Below, piece by piece: positions 34,451 through 45,285 of a stretch of 64,000 nt of DNA. The DNA is from Catonia carolina. Its lineage: Eukaryota > Arthropoda > Insecta > Hemiptera > Achilidae. A program made the position numbers and the translations under genes. Where the stretch lies: assembly GCA_035578175.1 (NCBI GenBank), contig JAQMRL010000002.1, positions 101,844,748-101,908,747 on the forward strand, in the 5' to 3' direction. Each line of letters opens with the position of its first letter. Position 1 is the stretch's first letter. Below the pieces are notes generated by a model. It did no database searches. It was not told the DNA's origin and worked only from the letters and a program-made list of their open reading frames with translations.

Positions 34451-35357
34451 AAGTGTATATAAGCTTTTGAAACTTTTCCAAATTATTTTCTGCATCTCCT
34501 GATTGCAATTAGGAGACATCCAACTCAAGTAGGCTACTAAAAATAAATGTACATCTACAGGCAACTGTCTTAACGTTTTATAATTTAAAACTACTATTTC
34601 TGAGATGATCAGTATTTCTGAAAGTCATCACCTTTACCTTCTCTAAAAACAAACAAACAAAGGAGGTTATATCTCTCACCTGTTAAACTAAACATACTTA
34701 CATAAAATGATCTGCATGAATTGTCTTCAAACTTCACAAACAGCAACAAATCATTAGGTAGTGAAACCCAAAATGTTTACATAAAAACAAATTTTTAAAA
34801 ATTGGTGACGATAGGCGTTTTGTTATCCTCTTGAGCATCTTACGAGACATCTTATTGACTGTTACCAAAAAACGGGACAAAGTTATATGTTTGTGATAAT
34901 TAATCGGTGATGTATAGAAAACGACGAATGTGCTGTTGTCAGTAACAACAGAACAGTAGGCTTACTTAAAAATATTAATTGACTTGATTTCACCAGAAAA
35001 TGAAAAAGCTCTAACGGTAGGAAATTTTGAAAATGGTAGGGCATTTTAAACGATCACCATTAAATAATAAATAATACAAATTTATTGATGTGTTACTTTC
35101 TGAATTAGCACAAATTACAAAACAGTCAGACGTAAAACAAACAAAAAAAGATGTGTTAAATATATTTTGTGAATAAATATTAAAACTGCGTTAAGTGAAT
35201 CAATGAGCAAGCGTTAACCGGGATTCCATTCGATGCCTGCATTATCATTATTACAGTATAATAACGGTGGTAAGACGGAGTTTTTTTTACGAGGCGTGTG
35301 TTTATATGTGGTGTGTGCAGCAGTAAGTTAAGTCAGTTACTCCAAAAATGATGTAAG
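34451..35357. other. unassigned AT-rich sequence
   Basis: No supported gene. Confidence 0.35.
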
Positions 35358-35435
35358 ATGATGGGAGGGGGTGCAGGTGCAGTTGAATCGATGATGGTCC
35401 ATGATGATCAGGGTCCGGTTCAGAGTGAGGTGAGT
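35358..35435 (+). CDS. candidate first coding exon (24 codons) with splice donor
   Basis: From ATG at 35358 the frame reads 24 codons (start MMGGGAGAVES, end DDQGPVQSE). It stops exactly at a consensus splice donor, GAG/GTGAGT at 35427-35435, giving a phase-0 exon. It lies at the edge of a GC- and CpG-rich patch (35400-35480), unlike the AT-rich surroundings. An upstream ATG ATG TAA (35349-35357) forms a minimal upstream frame. I do not recognise the peptide. It could be the N-terminus of a host regulatory protein with a long first intron, or a chance combination. Confidence 0.3.
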
Positions 35436-35490
35436 TGGCGGCCGGCGCGGCGCGTGCCGGTCACACGACAGCCGACCGACATTACCAAAG
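35436..35490. other. GC/CpG-rich patch
   Basis: GGCGGCCGGCGCGGCGCGTG is the most CpG-dense stretch I see in the window. It may mark a promoter-proximal region or the beginning of an intron. Confidence 0.5.
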
Positions 35491-35724
35491 CTTAATGCAC
35501 AATGCACGCTCCAAACGTCATCATAATCATCATCAGATGACCTGTGACTTATATGCCAATAATAACATTAAACAAATCATTTTTACAAGAGTATCGATTA
35601 GGGTATAATAATTAACCAATTACTCAGTACCTACTCGATTGGAATGTTATTATTTGATACTCTACTTTAAATTTTGTATTAGCTGTATTATTTTGTAGGT
35701 ACATGTAGATTACAGATAGTACGT
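35491..35724. other. unassigned sequence
   Basis: No supported feature. Confidence 0.3.
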
Positions 35725-36150
35725 AACTTAAGAAGCTATAAGGTATTATTTTGTAGAGTATAAAAAAGTGTAGTAAATGATGCGATTTTTAAAAAAGAAT
35801 CGTGAGAGCCATTTTTGAGAAAAACGCGAAAAATGAAAAATTGCACGAATAAACGTACTACTTCTGGTTGACCGATTTTCATCTCGGGTCCATTCATGAT
35901 ACCAAACTTAAGTTCCAAGTTCCATTTTTGTACGATATTCTGTTCTTGAGATATTTTATTCACACACTAACAAACGCGCGCGCGCACACACAACACACAC
36001 AGATCACATGGTTAAAATATGTCTTTTTTGATTCGGGGGTCTGAAAAACGTGTATTAACTTACTAATAAAAACTCGATTTCGAATAATCGACATGAAACA
36101 GTACTTTCCTTCCCTCTTTAGGGCAAGACAAATAAAAATATACATGTAGG
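35725..36150 (+). repeat. interspersed repeat R2, 3' part
   Basis: Shares with 22735 and 60690 copies, in order: GTAGTAAATGATGCGATTTT, AGCCATTTTTGAGAAA, a CTACTTCTGGTTGACCG block, a GTACGATATTCTGTTCTTGA block, GGGTCTGAAAAACGTG, ATCGACATGAAAC and GGGCAAGACAAATAAAA. It includes a short CG/CA microsatellite (about 35966-36000). Confidence 0.75.
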
Positions 36151-36481
36151 AAAAACAATATCGAAAGATTAACGAAATGAAAACAAGTTGAAGATATGTC
36201 AGAAAGATTCATCAAAGAGGCTTCAGTTGAATGAAGGAGGGAAACAACACAGAGGGAGTCATTTGACAGACATGCGCAAAAGTAAGCTATAGGAAAACTG
36301 AAAACGAGTGAAAAGCTACGGTCACCGGATTGGTTGTAACGATATTCATCCCTTATTGGTTCAGTTCATTTATAGTAGGGTAACCCTAATAAGAGCGTAT
36401 AGATACGGATATGTGTAGAACCATTACAAAAACATTATTAAATAAAACTGGATGTCCATAAGTTATTATATTATGATGCTT

Positions 36482-36673
36482 CTTCTTCTTCTTCTTCAAG
36501 TGCCGTCTCCGCGTCGGAGGTTGGCGATCATCATTGCTATTCTAACTTTCGAAACAGCTGCTCGGAACAGTGACGTGGAGTTGAGACCAAACCAATCTCT
36601 CAAATTCTTCAGCCAGGACGCTTTCCTTCTACCCGGCCGGCGCTTTCCTGCTATCTTTCCTTCCATTATCAGC
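36482..36673 (-). mobile_element. young 5'-truncated LINE 3' end with 11-bp target duplication
   Basis: A 192-bp insertion bounded by TTATGATGCTT at 36471-36481 and 36674-36684. On the minus strand it starts within the GRRKASWL-type motif, reads through a LNSTSLFRAAVSKV-like segment and a IAMMIANL.RGDGT end, and finishes in a (GAA)n tail of about six units directly against the left target copy. This is the hallmark of target-primed reverse transcription by a LINE whose 3' tail is a GAA repeat rather than poly(A). Confidence 0.85.
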
Positions 36674-36684
36674 TTATGATGCTT

Positions 36685-38587
36685 ACGCGGATGAAAAACA
36701 ATTTTTTTAGGTAATCAAACAAGAATTTACACATTCCATGATTTAATTTAATACGAGTTAATTAATACTATTAGTTGAGAATGGTTGTTATTGCAAAAGA
36801 ATAGTTGAACTTTTACAGCTCACGGTGACGTCTTTACCACTAGACCAACCCAGTGATTGATTTCATTATAAAATTATTTTATTTTATTTTAAAACACGTT
36901 TTATACGTAAAAAGCATGTTTAGAAGAAATCAGTTCGGATTATCTGAAATTTTGGATTAGCAGGGATGTTGCGTAATCATGACTGGTTATCAGCTGTTGG
37001 TGACCTCAGCTCGTTCAACCCGGTATTACGTCTACTTAACCTCTTGTAATAATTTTATCCACCACCAGGAGCCCAAAAATTAAAACTGAAAATGGAAACA
37101 GTTTACCGGATTTTGTTTTTTGTTTCTGGCCGTATTTTTAGTTTTTTTAGTTTCCGTGTTGGCCGTGTTTTTTAGTTTCCGTGTTTCAGGAAGCAGATAT
37201 TAATCCTCGAAATCCTAAAAATTCTTATTTCTGCCGATTTATTTTCAGTGTTTGAGGCAGCAGATAATCCCTAAAATCCCAGAAATTCTTAGTTTGGACG
37301 TGATTTAATGAGTATAATATAACCTAACACATAATATGGGTGAGTGCAGTGTTCATGACAGCGTGTTAGTATGCAAAAGTTTGCGAAAAATCGACCAATA
37401 GCATAGGTAAATATAAATTTAGTTTCCTAGGTAGTATTGCTTCACAAAAACAATCTCATTTTTCTCTATAAACGATTTTTGAAACTGAAAATTTTAAAAA
37501 TGATCATGAAAAAGAAAGGTATGTATTGATCTATACAAACAAAAGGGTTTGAAAACCTATATACCTGGTTATAATCTGATCAGACAGGAAAAAATTTGGT
37601 TCTGAGGTGGGTCTACACAAAAGTAACAAAAACAAACACAGTACAAAAGAAACGAATTGTATAAAACATAAATCGAATCAAAGAACAAAAGAACATTGTA
37701 GAGATGAAAAGTGAGAGAAAGCAAAAAATAGGTCTACTGGCGTGGGCCTATGTACACAGGTACGTTTGAAACAAACGCTTTTATTCATCAAAATCAACCT
37801 TTCTTATTCAACTTGCAAACAAACTTTCACGGAATCAACCCTCTATAAACTCAAGGCACGATTTAACTTATAAAAATGATGTGTACTTAGTATCCTCATC
37901 TCTTGTGCGAAAGTTGTATCTTATCCCTAAATAATGAAGAATTGAATAACAAACATCTCACATCCCAAACTTCAACTTTTCATTTTATATATAATGTAAT
38001 ATTATTTCGTGTAACAATAGAAGCTTATTTTATTAAATAAGCTGTAAATAGAACCTTTTTTGATACTTTTGAGATTAGAGAACATATAACTAAATATTGG
38101 TGTTGTATCTTTTGGAAAGATCATTCAAAGTTTTCAGTCCGTAGTCTACACTTCATATTCTAATTTACACTATTGACAAGAGTAGATCATCATCATCTTG
38201 TCGGTCTACAGCCCCTGGTGATAACACAACCGATTTGCAATATTAAATTAATCCATTGTTTGTCAACCTTAAGAATTTTAATCTAAATTTATAGATCAAT
38301 GCATTTTTAAATATTGTTTTTGTTAATCTTTAAGTTATTTACAATGAATTACAAGTAACTAAACAAATCATTTGAACTTAACATGATAGGAAAGGCCAGT
38401 CAGTGATAAATCTTTTCAAACAAAACTAAAATATTGAAGTTTTCATTACTAACACAATGGTTATAAGATTACTTTCAAGTTAGTTTACTACGAACAAAAT
38501 AAAATTAATTTTTAAAACTAGAGAATGAAACAAGATTTCAACATAAAGGTTTAAGATTATAATTATACATTAATAAAATATATACAG
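36685..38587. other. unassigned AT-rich sequence with a small tandem duplication
   Basis: No gene recognised. At about 37181-37310 two diverged ~65-bp units share GTGTTT.AGG.AGCAGATA, AATCC.A.AAATTCTTA. A tRNA-like A-box scrap (minus, GGTTGGTCTAGTGGTAAAGA) sits at about 36828-36852 without a B box. Confidence 0.4.
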
Positions 38588-38790
38588 CCGGCCGCATTGG
38601 CGCAGTTGGTAACGTGCTCGCCTCTCATCATGCGGTCCTGGGTTCGAATTCCACTCAGGCACGGCATATTTTCATACATTACAAAAAATCATTTCATCCT
38701 CCATTGTACAATAGTTACACTCCAACGTTGTCGCTAATGACCTTTGTAGTTGATGCGACGTTAAATAAATGAATTAAAAAAAAAAAAAAT
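38588..38790 (+). mobile_element. SINE with family A head and family C tail
   Basis: The head is a family A match: CCGGCCGCATTGGCGCAGTT, B box GGTTCGAATTCC, GGCACGGCATATTTTCATAC, CATTTCATCC. The tail then switches to the family C tail: GTTGTCGCTAATGACC, GTTGATGCGACG, TTAAATAAATGAATT and a 14-base poly(A). In the other two family A copies the same position carries the CACCATCTGCATTA / CAGTCGGAC tail. An imperfect target duplication (AAAATATATACAG / AAAAATAAATACAG) flanks it, so this looks like one transposed unit rather than two adjacent SINEs. Confidence 0.8.
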
Positions 38791-38794
38791 AAAT

Positions 38795-39150
38795 ACAGAT
38801 TTGTAAAGACATACGTTTACTCTGTCTTGCTAAACGGTGTGAAAACCCGGACTTTGAGTATACAGTCCATTTTATCGTTTAGAAGTTTTCGAGATATGGG
38901 TATTCAGAAGAATGCTCTAAATTTCGTGGACCTGTCACATTACCAACGTCGATGTTTTGAGACATATGACGTGGACCGTGAGTTTATGGGCATAATCAAA
39001 AGAAGAAAGACTGCCTGCCTTGATAAATTATATAGAGATGATAAATATAAGTTTCTCAGACTGATTCTCGAGGTTAAATTTAAGGGCAAGCGCACGCCTG
39101 GGCGAAGGATTTGCTCTTGGTTGAAGAACATTGAGACTGGACAAACTTGA
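38795..39150 (+). pseudogene. LINE reverse-transcriptase C-terminal fragment (SWL type)
   Basis: The frame opens with RFVKTYVYSVLLNGVKTRTL and later reads MGIIKRRKTACLDKLYRDDK, FLRLILEVKFKGKRTPGRR and SWLKNIETGQT, stop. Its order (LLYGVE.W.L ... RRK..YL.H..R..KY.LL.LI..GKI.GKR..GRR..SWL.N) identifies the same LINE lineage as 20440, 25605, 36482 and 58745. It has no internal stop from 38827 to 39150 but lacks the RT core, so it is a 5'-truncated copy. It follows directly on the target copy of the SINE. Confidence 0.78.
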
Positions 39151-39273
39151 GTACGTAAACTCGTTTGAGGGTCGCTCTTTTTAGAAAACGATTTGCAAGC
39201 GTTTTCCTAATTTTCAGTATTGAAGTCTGCATTATAAGAAGTAGAAAAGTTTTAGTAACATTTATCGGGTGTC

Positions 39274-40390
39274 GGGTGTCCCACAGTATTTGAACAAATA
39301 CGGAAATAGTATTGACTTTCATTAGTTTGTTAATATTTTCCCCCCACGAATAAATAAAGACTTGTTATAATCAAGAATCATTAGAAAACGTTTAGACCTT
39401 TTAAAAAATATTAATTTTGATACATTTTAACCTGTATTTTAATTTAAATACAGAAATACATAAATTTGTAACCGTTTTCCATTTAAGTATTATAATTTTT
39501 TTTCTAATTTTTGCATTCTTATGTTTAGAGTAAACGTTCCGGAGATTTCTGAAAGTCTGGTCCCGGAGATGTAAGGTAGGTGGGTCGAATCCATCAACGG
39601 TAAATTTTTTTTATTGTTCAAAAAATATTAGAAACATTTAAAAAATTAATTATTTTTTTTTAATTTTGACAATTTGTTTTATCATCTAAAATTACTTATT
39701 TAAAAATTTGTTTTTTTGGAAGTAAATTCAGAATTATTTTAAATACCTACCTAAATATTTCTTTCAGCAAGATTTTTGGCCGGCCCGTTGGCGTAGTGGT
39801 TGGCGCGGCTGGCTTCTGCGCCGGGGTCTTGGATTCGATTCCCGGTCAGATCTGGGACTGTTTCATCAGTAATTTTCATCTATCATCCTTCTCACCGTCT
39901 ACATTTGCCGAAATTTCAAAACGGTCAGATTTAAAACAAAATAACAAATATTTAATTTTCAGAGACAGCTGATTGTTGCAATAATTTTAGATGATAAAAC
40001 AAATTGTCAAAATTAAAAAATAAATAATTACTTAATTGTCTTGTAATATTTCCAATATTTTATGAACAATAAGAAAATTTTACCGCTGATGGATTCGACC
40101 CACTTACTTTACATCTCCGAACCAGAACGTTTCCATTACTCCAAACATAACAATGTAAAACGATGATACAATTTACAATACTTAAATAGAAAACGGTTAC
40201 ACATTAATGTATTTCTGTATTTAAGCTAAAATACACCTTAAAATGTATCGATATTTTTTTAAAAGGTCTAAACATTTTCTAATGATTCCTGACAATAACA
40301 AGTTTTGATTTATTTGTTTTCGAAGAAAATAATAACAAACTAATGAAAATCAGTGCTATTTCCCTATGGTTCAAATTCCGTGGGACACCC
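39274..40390. mobile_element. 1.1-kb palindromic element with ~415-bp inverted arms
   Basis: The left arm 39274-39694 and right arm 39980-40390 are inverted copies. Both start GGGTGTCCCAC from the outside, then share CATTAGTTTGTTA-type, TCTAATGATT, TTTAGACCTTTTAAAA, GAAAACGG, GTGGGTCGAATCCATC and a final ATTTTGACAATTTGTTTTAT-like block. The centre (39695-39979) holds a family B SINE. No open frame or transposase is present and I find no clear target duplication. It is a foldback-like or long-inverted-repeat MITE of unknown superfamily. Confidence 0.85.
39778..39940 (+). mobile_element. SINE, tRNA-derived (family B), in the palindrome centre
   Basis: Head GGCCGGCCCGTTGGCGTAGT, GCGCCGGGGTCTTGG and B box GATTCGATTCCCGGTCAG, GATCTGGGACTG. 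The tail is CATCCTTCTCACCGTCTAC, then AAACGGTCAGATTTAAAAC and an A-rich end. Confidence 0.87.
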
Positions 40391-40449
40391 AGTATAGAAT
40401 TTTGAAAATCATTTACAAATCTAAAACATTTTTTCATTTAAGACCTCTG

Positions 40450-40745
40450 GCTGCTTGACTATTGTCCAAAAGGTTTATTGCTGTTCTAATGAGAATTTAA
40501 ACATCGTTGATACACAATATTGAACCTGTTTATCTTGTCTCAAACTTAGGGCACGTCTAGATATTCACGTATTGCATTGTATTTAACAAACCATGCTGCA
40601 TTTACTATATTCCGAAGTACATTATTCTGGAACCTCTATATTACTCCTACATTGGTTTTACTCTCTGAACCCCATAGTTAAATGCCACATGTCCAGAGGT
40701 TTAGGAATAATTATGTAAAATAATAATTTATTATTTAATGTTAAA
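40450..40745 (-). pseudogene. Jockey-type LINE ORF2, C-terminal fragment
   Basis: The minus-strand frame with several stops reads LWTCGI, LWGSESKTNVGVI, RFQNNVLRNIVNAAWFVKYN and AIREYLDVP. This is the post-RT signature W.YGI.LWG......N...I.RFQ...LR.I..APW....N.........P of the Jockey/I group. Dead and 5'-truncated. Confidence 0.7.
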
Positions 40746-42016
40746 GTTAATTATAGGTAAATAGACAGAAACTAAAAAAATAACTTAAACTTAAAAGAAT
40801 ATAATTCAGACTTGTTTGTAATCATTTTTCAACAATAATGAGTTTTTCTTTTAGTTATTAAGACATTTTAACTGTCTGATTGTGAAATGAAGCTCGGGCT
40901 AGATAGCTTTGTAAGAAAGAATACGATACCGCGTTAAATGGAAATCACGTTCAAAGAGTACATGATTCGTAAATGTTACAAGAGAGAGTAGTTGTTATTG
41001 AGCTTGAGCAGATGTTCAGCAACGGCAACAAAAAATTACACTGATGGTGTATAATAGATACGGATAGTAACAGTACTTTTCAAATTGTTGGATTGGCAAC
41101 ACTGACAATTTAGTGCAATTTATGAATTATGCCACGGAGGGAGTATTTAATTATCTTACCTATTGTTCATTACTAGGTAGGTTTTTAAACAAGATTTTCA
41201 AGTGAGAATTATGTGCTACTGTTTAACATTATCTATTTGCATTAACTGTCCGTGTTTCGTCTTTCGTTTTTAATCTTTTGAATCTGAATTTAATTTGTCA
41301 AGCAAATTAGAAATTGTCGCGGAGAAAGGTCGCCCATGAAACTTGTTTTCAATTAAATTAAATCATACTGTTACTCCCAAAATTCTGAATACTGAAACTG
41401 AGCTTTTTTAATATTTATTATGTTTATTCTTACATAAAATAATACACTTTTTTATGATGAGTTGCATTATAGTCGCATCAACATTTTTAATTTTTAGTGA
41501 CTCCATTACATAACAAAAACAAGTTATACGAAACAAGGTATAATAATATGAAATAATGTACAATAGATTTAAAATAATAATTTAACATAATTAGGCTAAA
41601 TGATTGTATAATATTTTTACATTATATTACATGAATTGTATTTTTTATATTAAAATTGACTTTGAATATTAATTTTTCTTAATAAATTGTAGTGCTTTTT
41701 GTTGTGTTTGTCATTAACGCAATCTTTGTAAGTGACTGGCAAGTGAAATTACGTATAGTGTTCAGGGTAGTGCATTTAAAAGGTTGTGTGTACACTTAAT
41801 TTTGTGTTGCAGTGTCTACATTTACTATGTAGGCTACTACTTGTTCGTCATGAGGTGACTGTGTGTCAATTTAGTGTGGCTAATTCGAATTTTATCCATC
41901 AAATTTTTTGATGGATTATTTATGAATATAATACTTTGTATTGTTGTGTCATGAATAATTATTTTTCAAATTGTATAGTTTTGTTATTAAAAGTGTTTAT
42001 TTGACAATAAAGTTGA
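40746..42016. other. unassigned AT-rich sequence
   Basis: No gene recognised. A perfect 10-bp hairpin ATCCATCAAA/TTTGATGGAT with a 3-base loop lies at 41894-41916. Confidence 0.35.
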
Positions 42017-42718
42017 CTTGGGGATACATCATCATCATCATCATCCGTCATGGTTTAGGCTATTGAGCCTGTTCCGGTTTCCACCTCTTCCTCGGCCGAC
42101 CCACATCCCTTCTACCATCTGGTTTGGACATCCAGGCTTGAAGTGGCAAACGGTTGTGTGGCATTCGGAGCAGGTGATCTGTCCATCTTTTTCTATATTG
42201 CTTGATCACATCTACAAGTGGCTGTACATTACATTCTTCTCTTATCACTTCGTTTCTAATGTGATCCAGCCTTGTGTATCCCTGAATGTGTCTCAAGAAC
42301 CTCATCTCTGAAGCTTGTATACGCGAGTCGTCTCTCTTTGTTGTGGTCCATACCTCGCTTCCATATGTAACTAGTGGAATGGCCATTGTCTTATAAAATT
42401 TCAACTCTGTTTCTTTTCTGGCTTTTCCCTTCAATGTACGATGTATGGTTCCACATATCGCATTGAATTTATTCAGCTTCAGAGGTATGTCACTCTCACA
42501 ATCGAAGGATACATTGCAACCTAGATATTTGAAACTACTCACCTGCTCCATAATCACATTATCTAACACAATTTTCGATCGCACTGGCCATTTGCCATGG
42601 AATGCTATTACTTTGGATTTTTGGGTCGAAATTTTCATTTTGAATTCTTTACTTAGATTCTGGAGTTTATAGACTGCTGTTTGAAGCTTATCTTCACTGT
42701 CTTGAATCTTGGGGATAC
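42017..42718 (-). mobile_element. young 5'-truncated LINE with open RT fragment and 11-bp target duplication
   Basis: A 680-bp insertion (42028-42707) flanked by CTTGGGGATAC at 42017-42027 and 42708-42718. On the minus strand one open frame runs from the right edge to a stop at 42060. It begins in the thumb region (KLQTAVYKLQNLSKEFKMKI), then FKYLGCNVSF, LKFYKTMAIPLVTYGSEVWT, QASEMRFLRHIQGYTRLDHI, RNEVIREECNVQPLVDVIKQ, and VGRPRKRWKPEQAQ. It ends in a short (ATG)n tail. It lacks the catalytic RT motifs because of 5' truncation but has no internal stop, in contrast to the decayed relative at 10240-11105, so it is a recent copy. Confidence 0.92.
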
Positions 42719-42789
42719 GAAACGGTGAATTATTAAGAATTTATTGTAGGTTTCTTAACGCCACAAGGACTACATAAGTTCATTAAAGA

Positions 42790-43250
42790 AGAAAAATCTT
42801 ATTTTTGTTTTGTTGGAGTACTTTTCCTGATGTTTCTTTCCGTGATTCTTCTCCAGTATTCCTTCAATCTTTCTGATCTCTTCTGGCGTTTTTCGTCGGA
42901 ATACATGATTATCTGTCATTTAGTCGGTCTCTTGTGTTGTTCAGTTTGTGGAAATTTCCAGGTTTTCTTTTCAGGTCTTCAAGTCAGATTTGGATTTCAT
43001 TCATCTCCTGTTCAATTTCTTTGATCCAGTGGGCTGAGATTTTCTATTTAGGATAAAGTTGATGATTTGTGTGAAGATTCTGGCCGAGTCAATCCTCAAG
43101 AGATGTCCAACAAAAGAAATTTTCTTTTTCCTCATTTGGTCTGCTAGAGGTTCTGAATTTTTGTAGACTTCTTTGTTCGGGACGGGATCCAGATCTCTTG
43201 TTCAGGCATTTTTTGATGTTCTAATTTTGAAATTGTTTGTTTCACGTTTA
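42790..43250 (-). pseudogene. LINE reverse-transcriptase C-terminal fragment, degenerate
   Basis: Minus-strand frames show QEIWIPVPNKEVYKNSEPLA (about 43140-43205), KKISFVGHLLRIDSARIF (about 43065-43130) and, near the end, an SDEKRQKRSERLKEYWRR-like segment (about 42850-42900). This is the layout of LINE RTs with a basic RKK.HSE+MK.+W C-terminus, also suggested at 24740-25290. Multiple frameshifts. Confidence 0.6.
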
Positions 43251-43318
43251 TTCTCTTAAGGCTGAAGATCTATAATAATAATTGTAGGCTTTATATTATT
43301 AAGAATTAATTTCTAATC

Positions 43319-43484
43319 GGGCCACCTCTGTGGCCCAGTGGTCAGCGAGCTACGCTGCAAAGCGGAGGTCCCAGGTTCTATTCCCTGCCAGGGTCTGGAT
43401 ATTTAATACAATTACAAACCAACCGTTATTTAATCAAAAATATAGTCGCTAATAACCAAGATGTTGATGCGGCTTGAAATAAAT
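43319..43484 (+). mobile_element. SINE, tRNA-derived (family C)
   Basis: GGGCCACCTCTGTGGCCCAG, GCAAAGCGGAGGTCCCAGG, a mutated B box GTTCTATTCCC, GCCAGGGTCTGG, then the tail word GTCGCTAATAACCAAGATG and TTGAAATAAA. Directly abutted by a family B scrap. Confidence 0.82.
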
Positions 43485-43545
43485 TATGCTGACAGGTTCG
43501 ATTTCCGGTCGGATCTGGTATTTTTTGACTAGCTGCGCTGGCTCG
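43485..43545 (+). mobile_element. SINE family B fragment
   Basis: GACAGGTTCGATTTCCGGTC followed by GGATCTGGTA is the B box and first tail bases of family B, with no A box. Confidence 0.5.
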
Positions 43546-44374
43546 AGTCCACTTTTGTTGTAGTACCTAAAATTACTTTGTATGACTTCGAAAATATAAA
43601 ATTAGGCAATGAATATGTTACGATGCGTTCGATCTCGTTTTACGAAAAACAAACAATGCTGTTGAGATTATTTCGAGATAGAAATTAGTTTTCTTTTGTA
43701 TTGTCTTTAAGTGAACAGGTGACCAGACATTACATTAACATGAACTTCATAAAAATATTTTAACGTGCATGCACTTATCAAAGTTATGTAAGGCGGGCTA
43801 CAACAACTGAATGTAGTTTAGGTTCCGTGGGTGAGTGACAAGGCCAGCCTGCTTATGAAAATAGAAAAGTGACAAGAATTGAAAAAAGCTCTCGTTATAT
43901 TTAAGTTAGTCCTCATTTTTGTTTGTGTAATAAGTAATTGGAAATGCGCAGTGCGGTCAAGTTTTTTCGTAGCCATAACATAAACATAAACAAACGAGTA
44001 AAGAAACCGTCGTAATATTTGTGTTGCTTTTGTATGTTTTACTATTCGTCTTGTTATACTGTTACGTTACATACTTAAACGACTATTTCAAAATTTCGAC
44101 ACGATATAGATTTGTACTACAGCTGTTATGAACGTTTTACCACATAACGTAGTGAATATATAATATATACTTTCTTCAAACTTTATAATGCTTTACACTT
44201 CCACATCAAACTTTATATTATGCAGTTAAAATTTGACCGCTTTCTTAGTACTGTTAAATAGTGCATACCACAAAAATGGAAAATCCATAATTTTATTCCT
44301 GGACATTTTTGGTCTTTTAATGGCTGAAAATATCGGTTGATTCGTTGTTAAAAACTTTACTATGTTAATACCTA
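43546..44374. other. unassigned AT-rich sequence
   Basis: No supported gene. Confidence 0.35.
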
Positions 44375-44790
44375 CTATAATTCTCCATCACCATATCTTG
44401 CAGCTCTACAGCCCTCGGTGGGATTTGGTTCCTCCAAAATTCTCTTTCGATCCTCTTTTCCAGTTATTAGCGCCCTCCATTTTCCCACACCCATCAAAAT
44501 TAAATAATTTTTGATATCATCCATAAACTTTTTCCTAAGAAGACCCTTCCTTCTTCTCTTGTACATTCCTTTCATATTGCCTTAACCATTGTCTTAATTC
44601 GCCCCGATATATTTAATTCTAGGGTCTTTTATGAAACAAACTATTTTGAGTATTCCGTTTCTCATTTCAACGTATTCTCCAGGCATCTCTTTCCCTTACC
44701 GATCCACAAATCTTCCTTAAAACCTTTTCTTCGAAACTTGTTACAATCAATTTCTGACAAAGCAGCCGTCACTTACGGCTGTGTGCACCA
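44375..44790 (-). pseudogene. LINE reverse-transcriptase C-terminal fragment
   Basis: The 66-residue minus frame (44375-44575) contains FMDDIKNYLILMGVGKWRAL, then DRKRILEEPNPTEGC. The pattern W.DD....L..MGV..WR.....R..W..I..E......G resembles the end of insect LINE RTs. Upstream minus-strand frames to about 44790 carry a FEEKVLRKICGSVRERDAWR-like segment. The C-terminal part is open; the remainder is broken. Confidence 0.6.
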
Positions 44791-44839
44791 AACACACGTT
44801 TATTTTCATTTTTGTGTTCCTACTTATTTATAATACTTA

Positions 44840-45285
44840 ATTTATTCTTCAATAATTTTGCAATACAAAAAAAAATTTACGACTTATAAAACGGAGGGTG
44901 AAAATAATCGAAACAAAATCTTTACATATATTTTAACACTAAAAACGATTATTATTTGTCCGATGGTGACCATAAACGATAAAACAATACCGCAGACGGA
45001 AGACGTTAGATACTTAAGTATTCACTTAGAAAAACGGCTTATTTGGAAAACATAATAAATCTGTACCAAACGTAAGTTGGGCGTTATAACTTTACTATGT
45101 TGATGTCTTCAAAACGTCGAATCTTTCTTTGGCCAACCAATTTCTCATATAATTTAAAACGGTAATAAAATTATTATGGACATAAAGGCTGTGGGTAAGC
45201 TCATCGAACTTTGCCAACTTCCAGCGTCTGCTCTTTCAAATTATTACCGGTTCCATTTGGTTTAAAACCAATGACGTAACTAATA
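44840..45285 (+). pseudogene. Jockey-clade LINE ORF2, thumb/C-terminal fragment
   Basis: The frame 44858-45055 reads INDKTIPQTEDVRYLSIHLE and KRLIWKT, matching Jockey ORF2 downstream of the RT palm (N...IP....VRYLGLHLD.RLTWK). The equivalent in the main element is at 57520-57600. After stops it continues in other frames with IIMDIKA and NFANFQRLLFQIITGSIWF. Dead. Confidence 0.75.
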
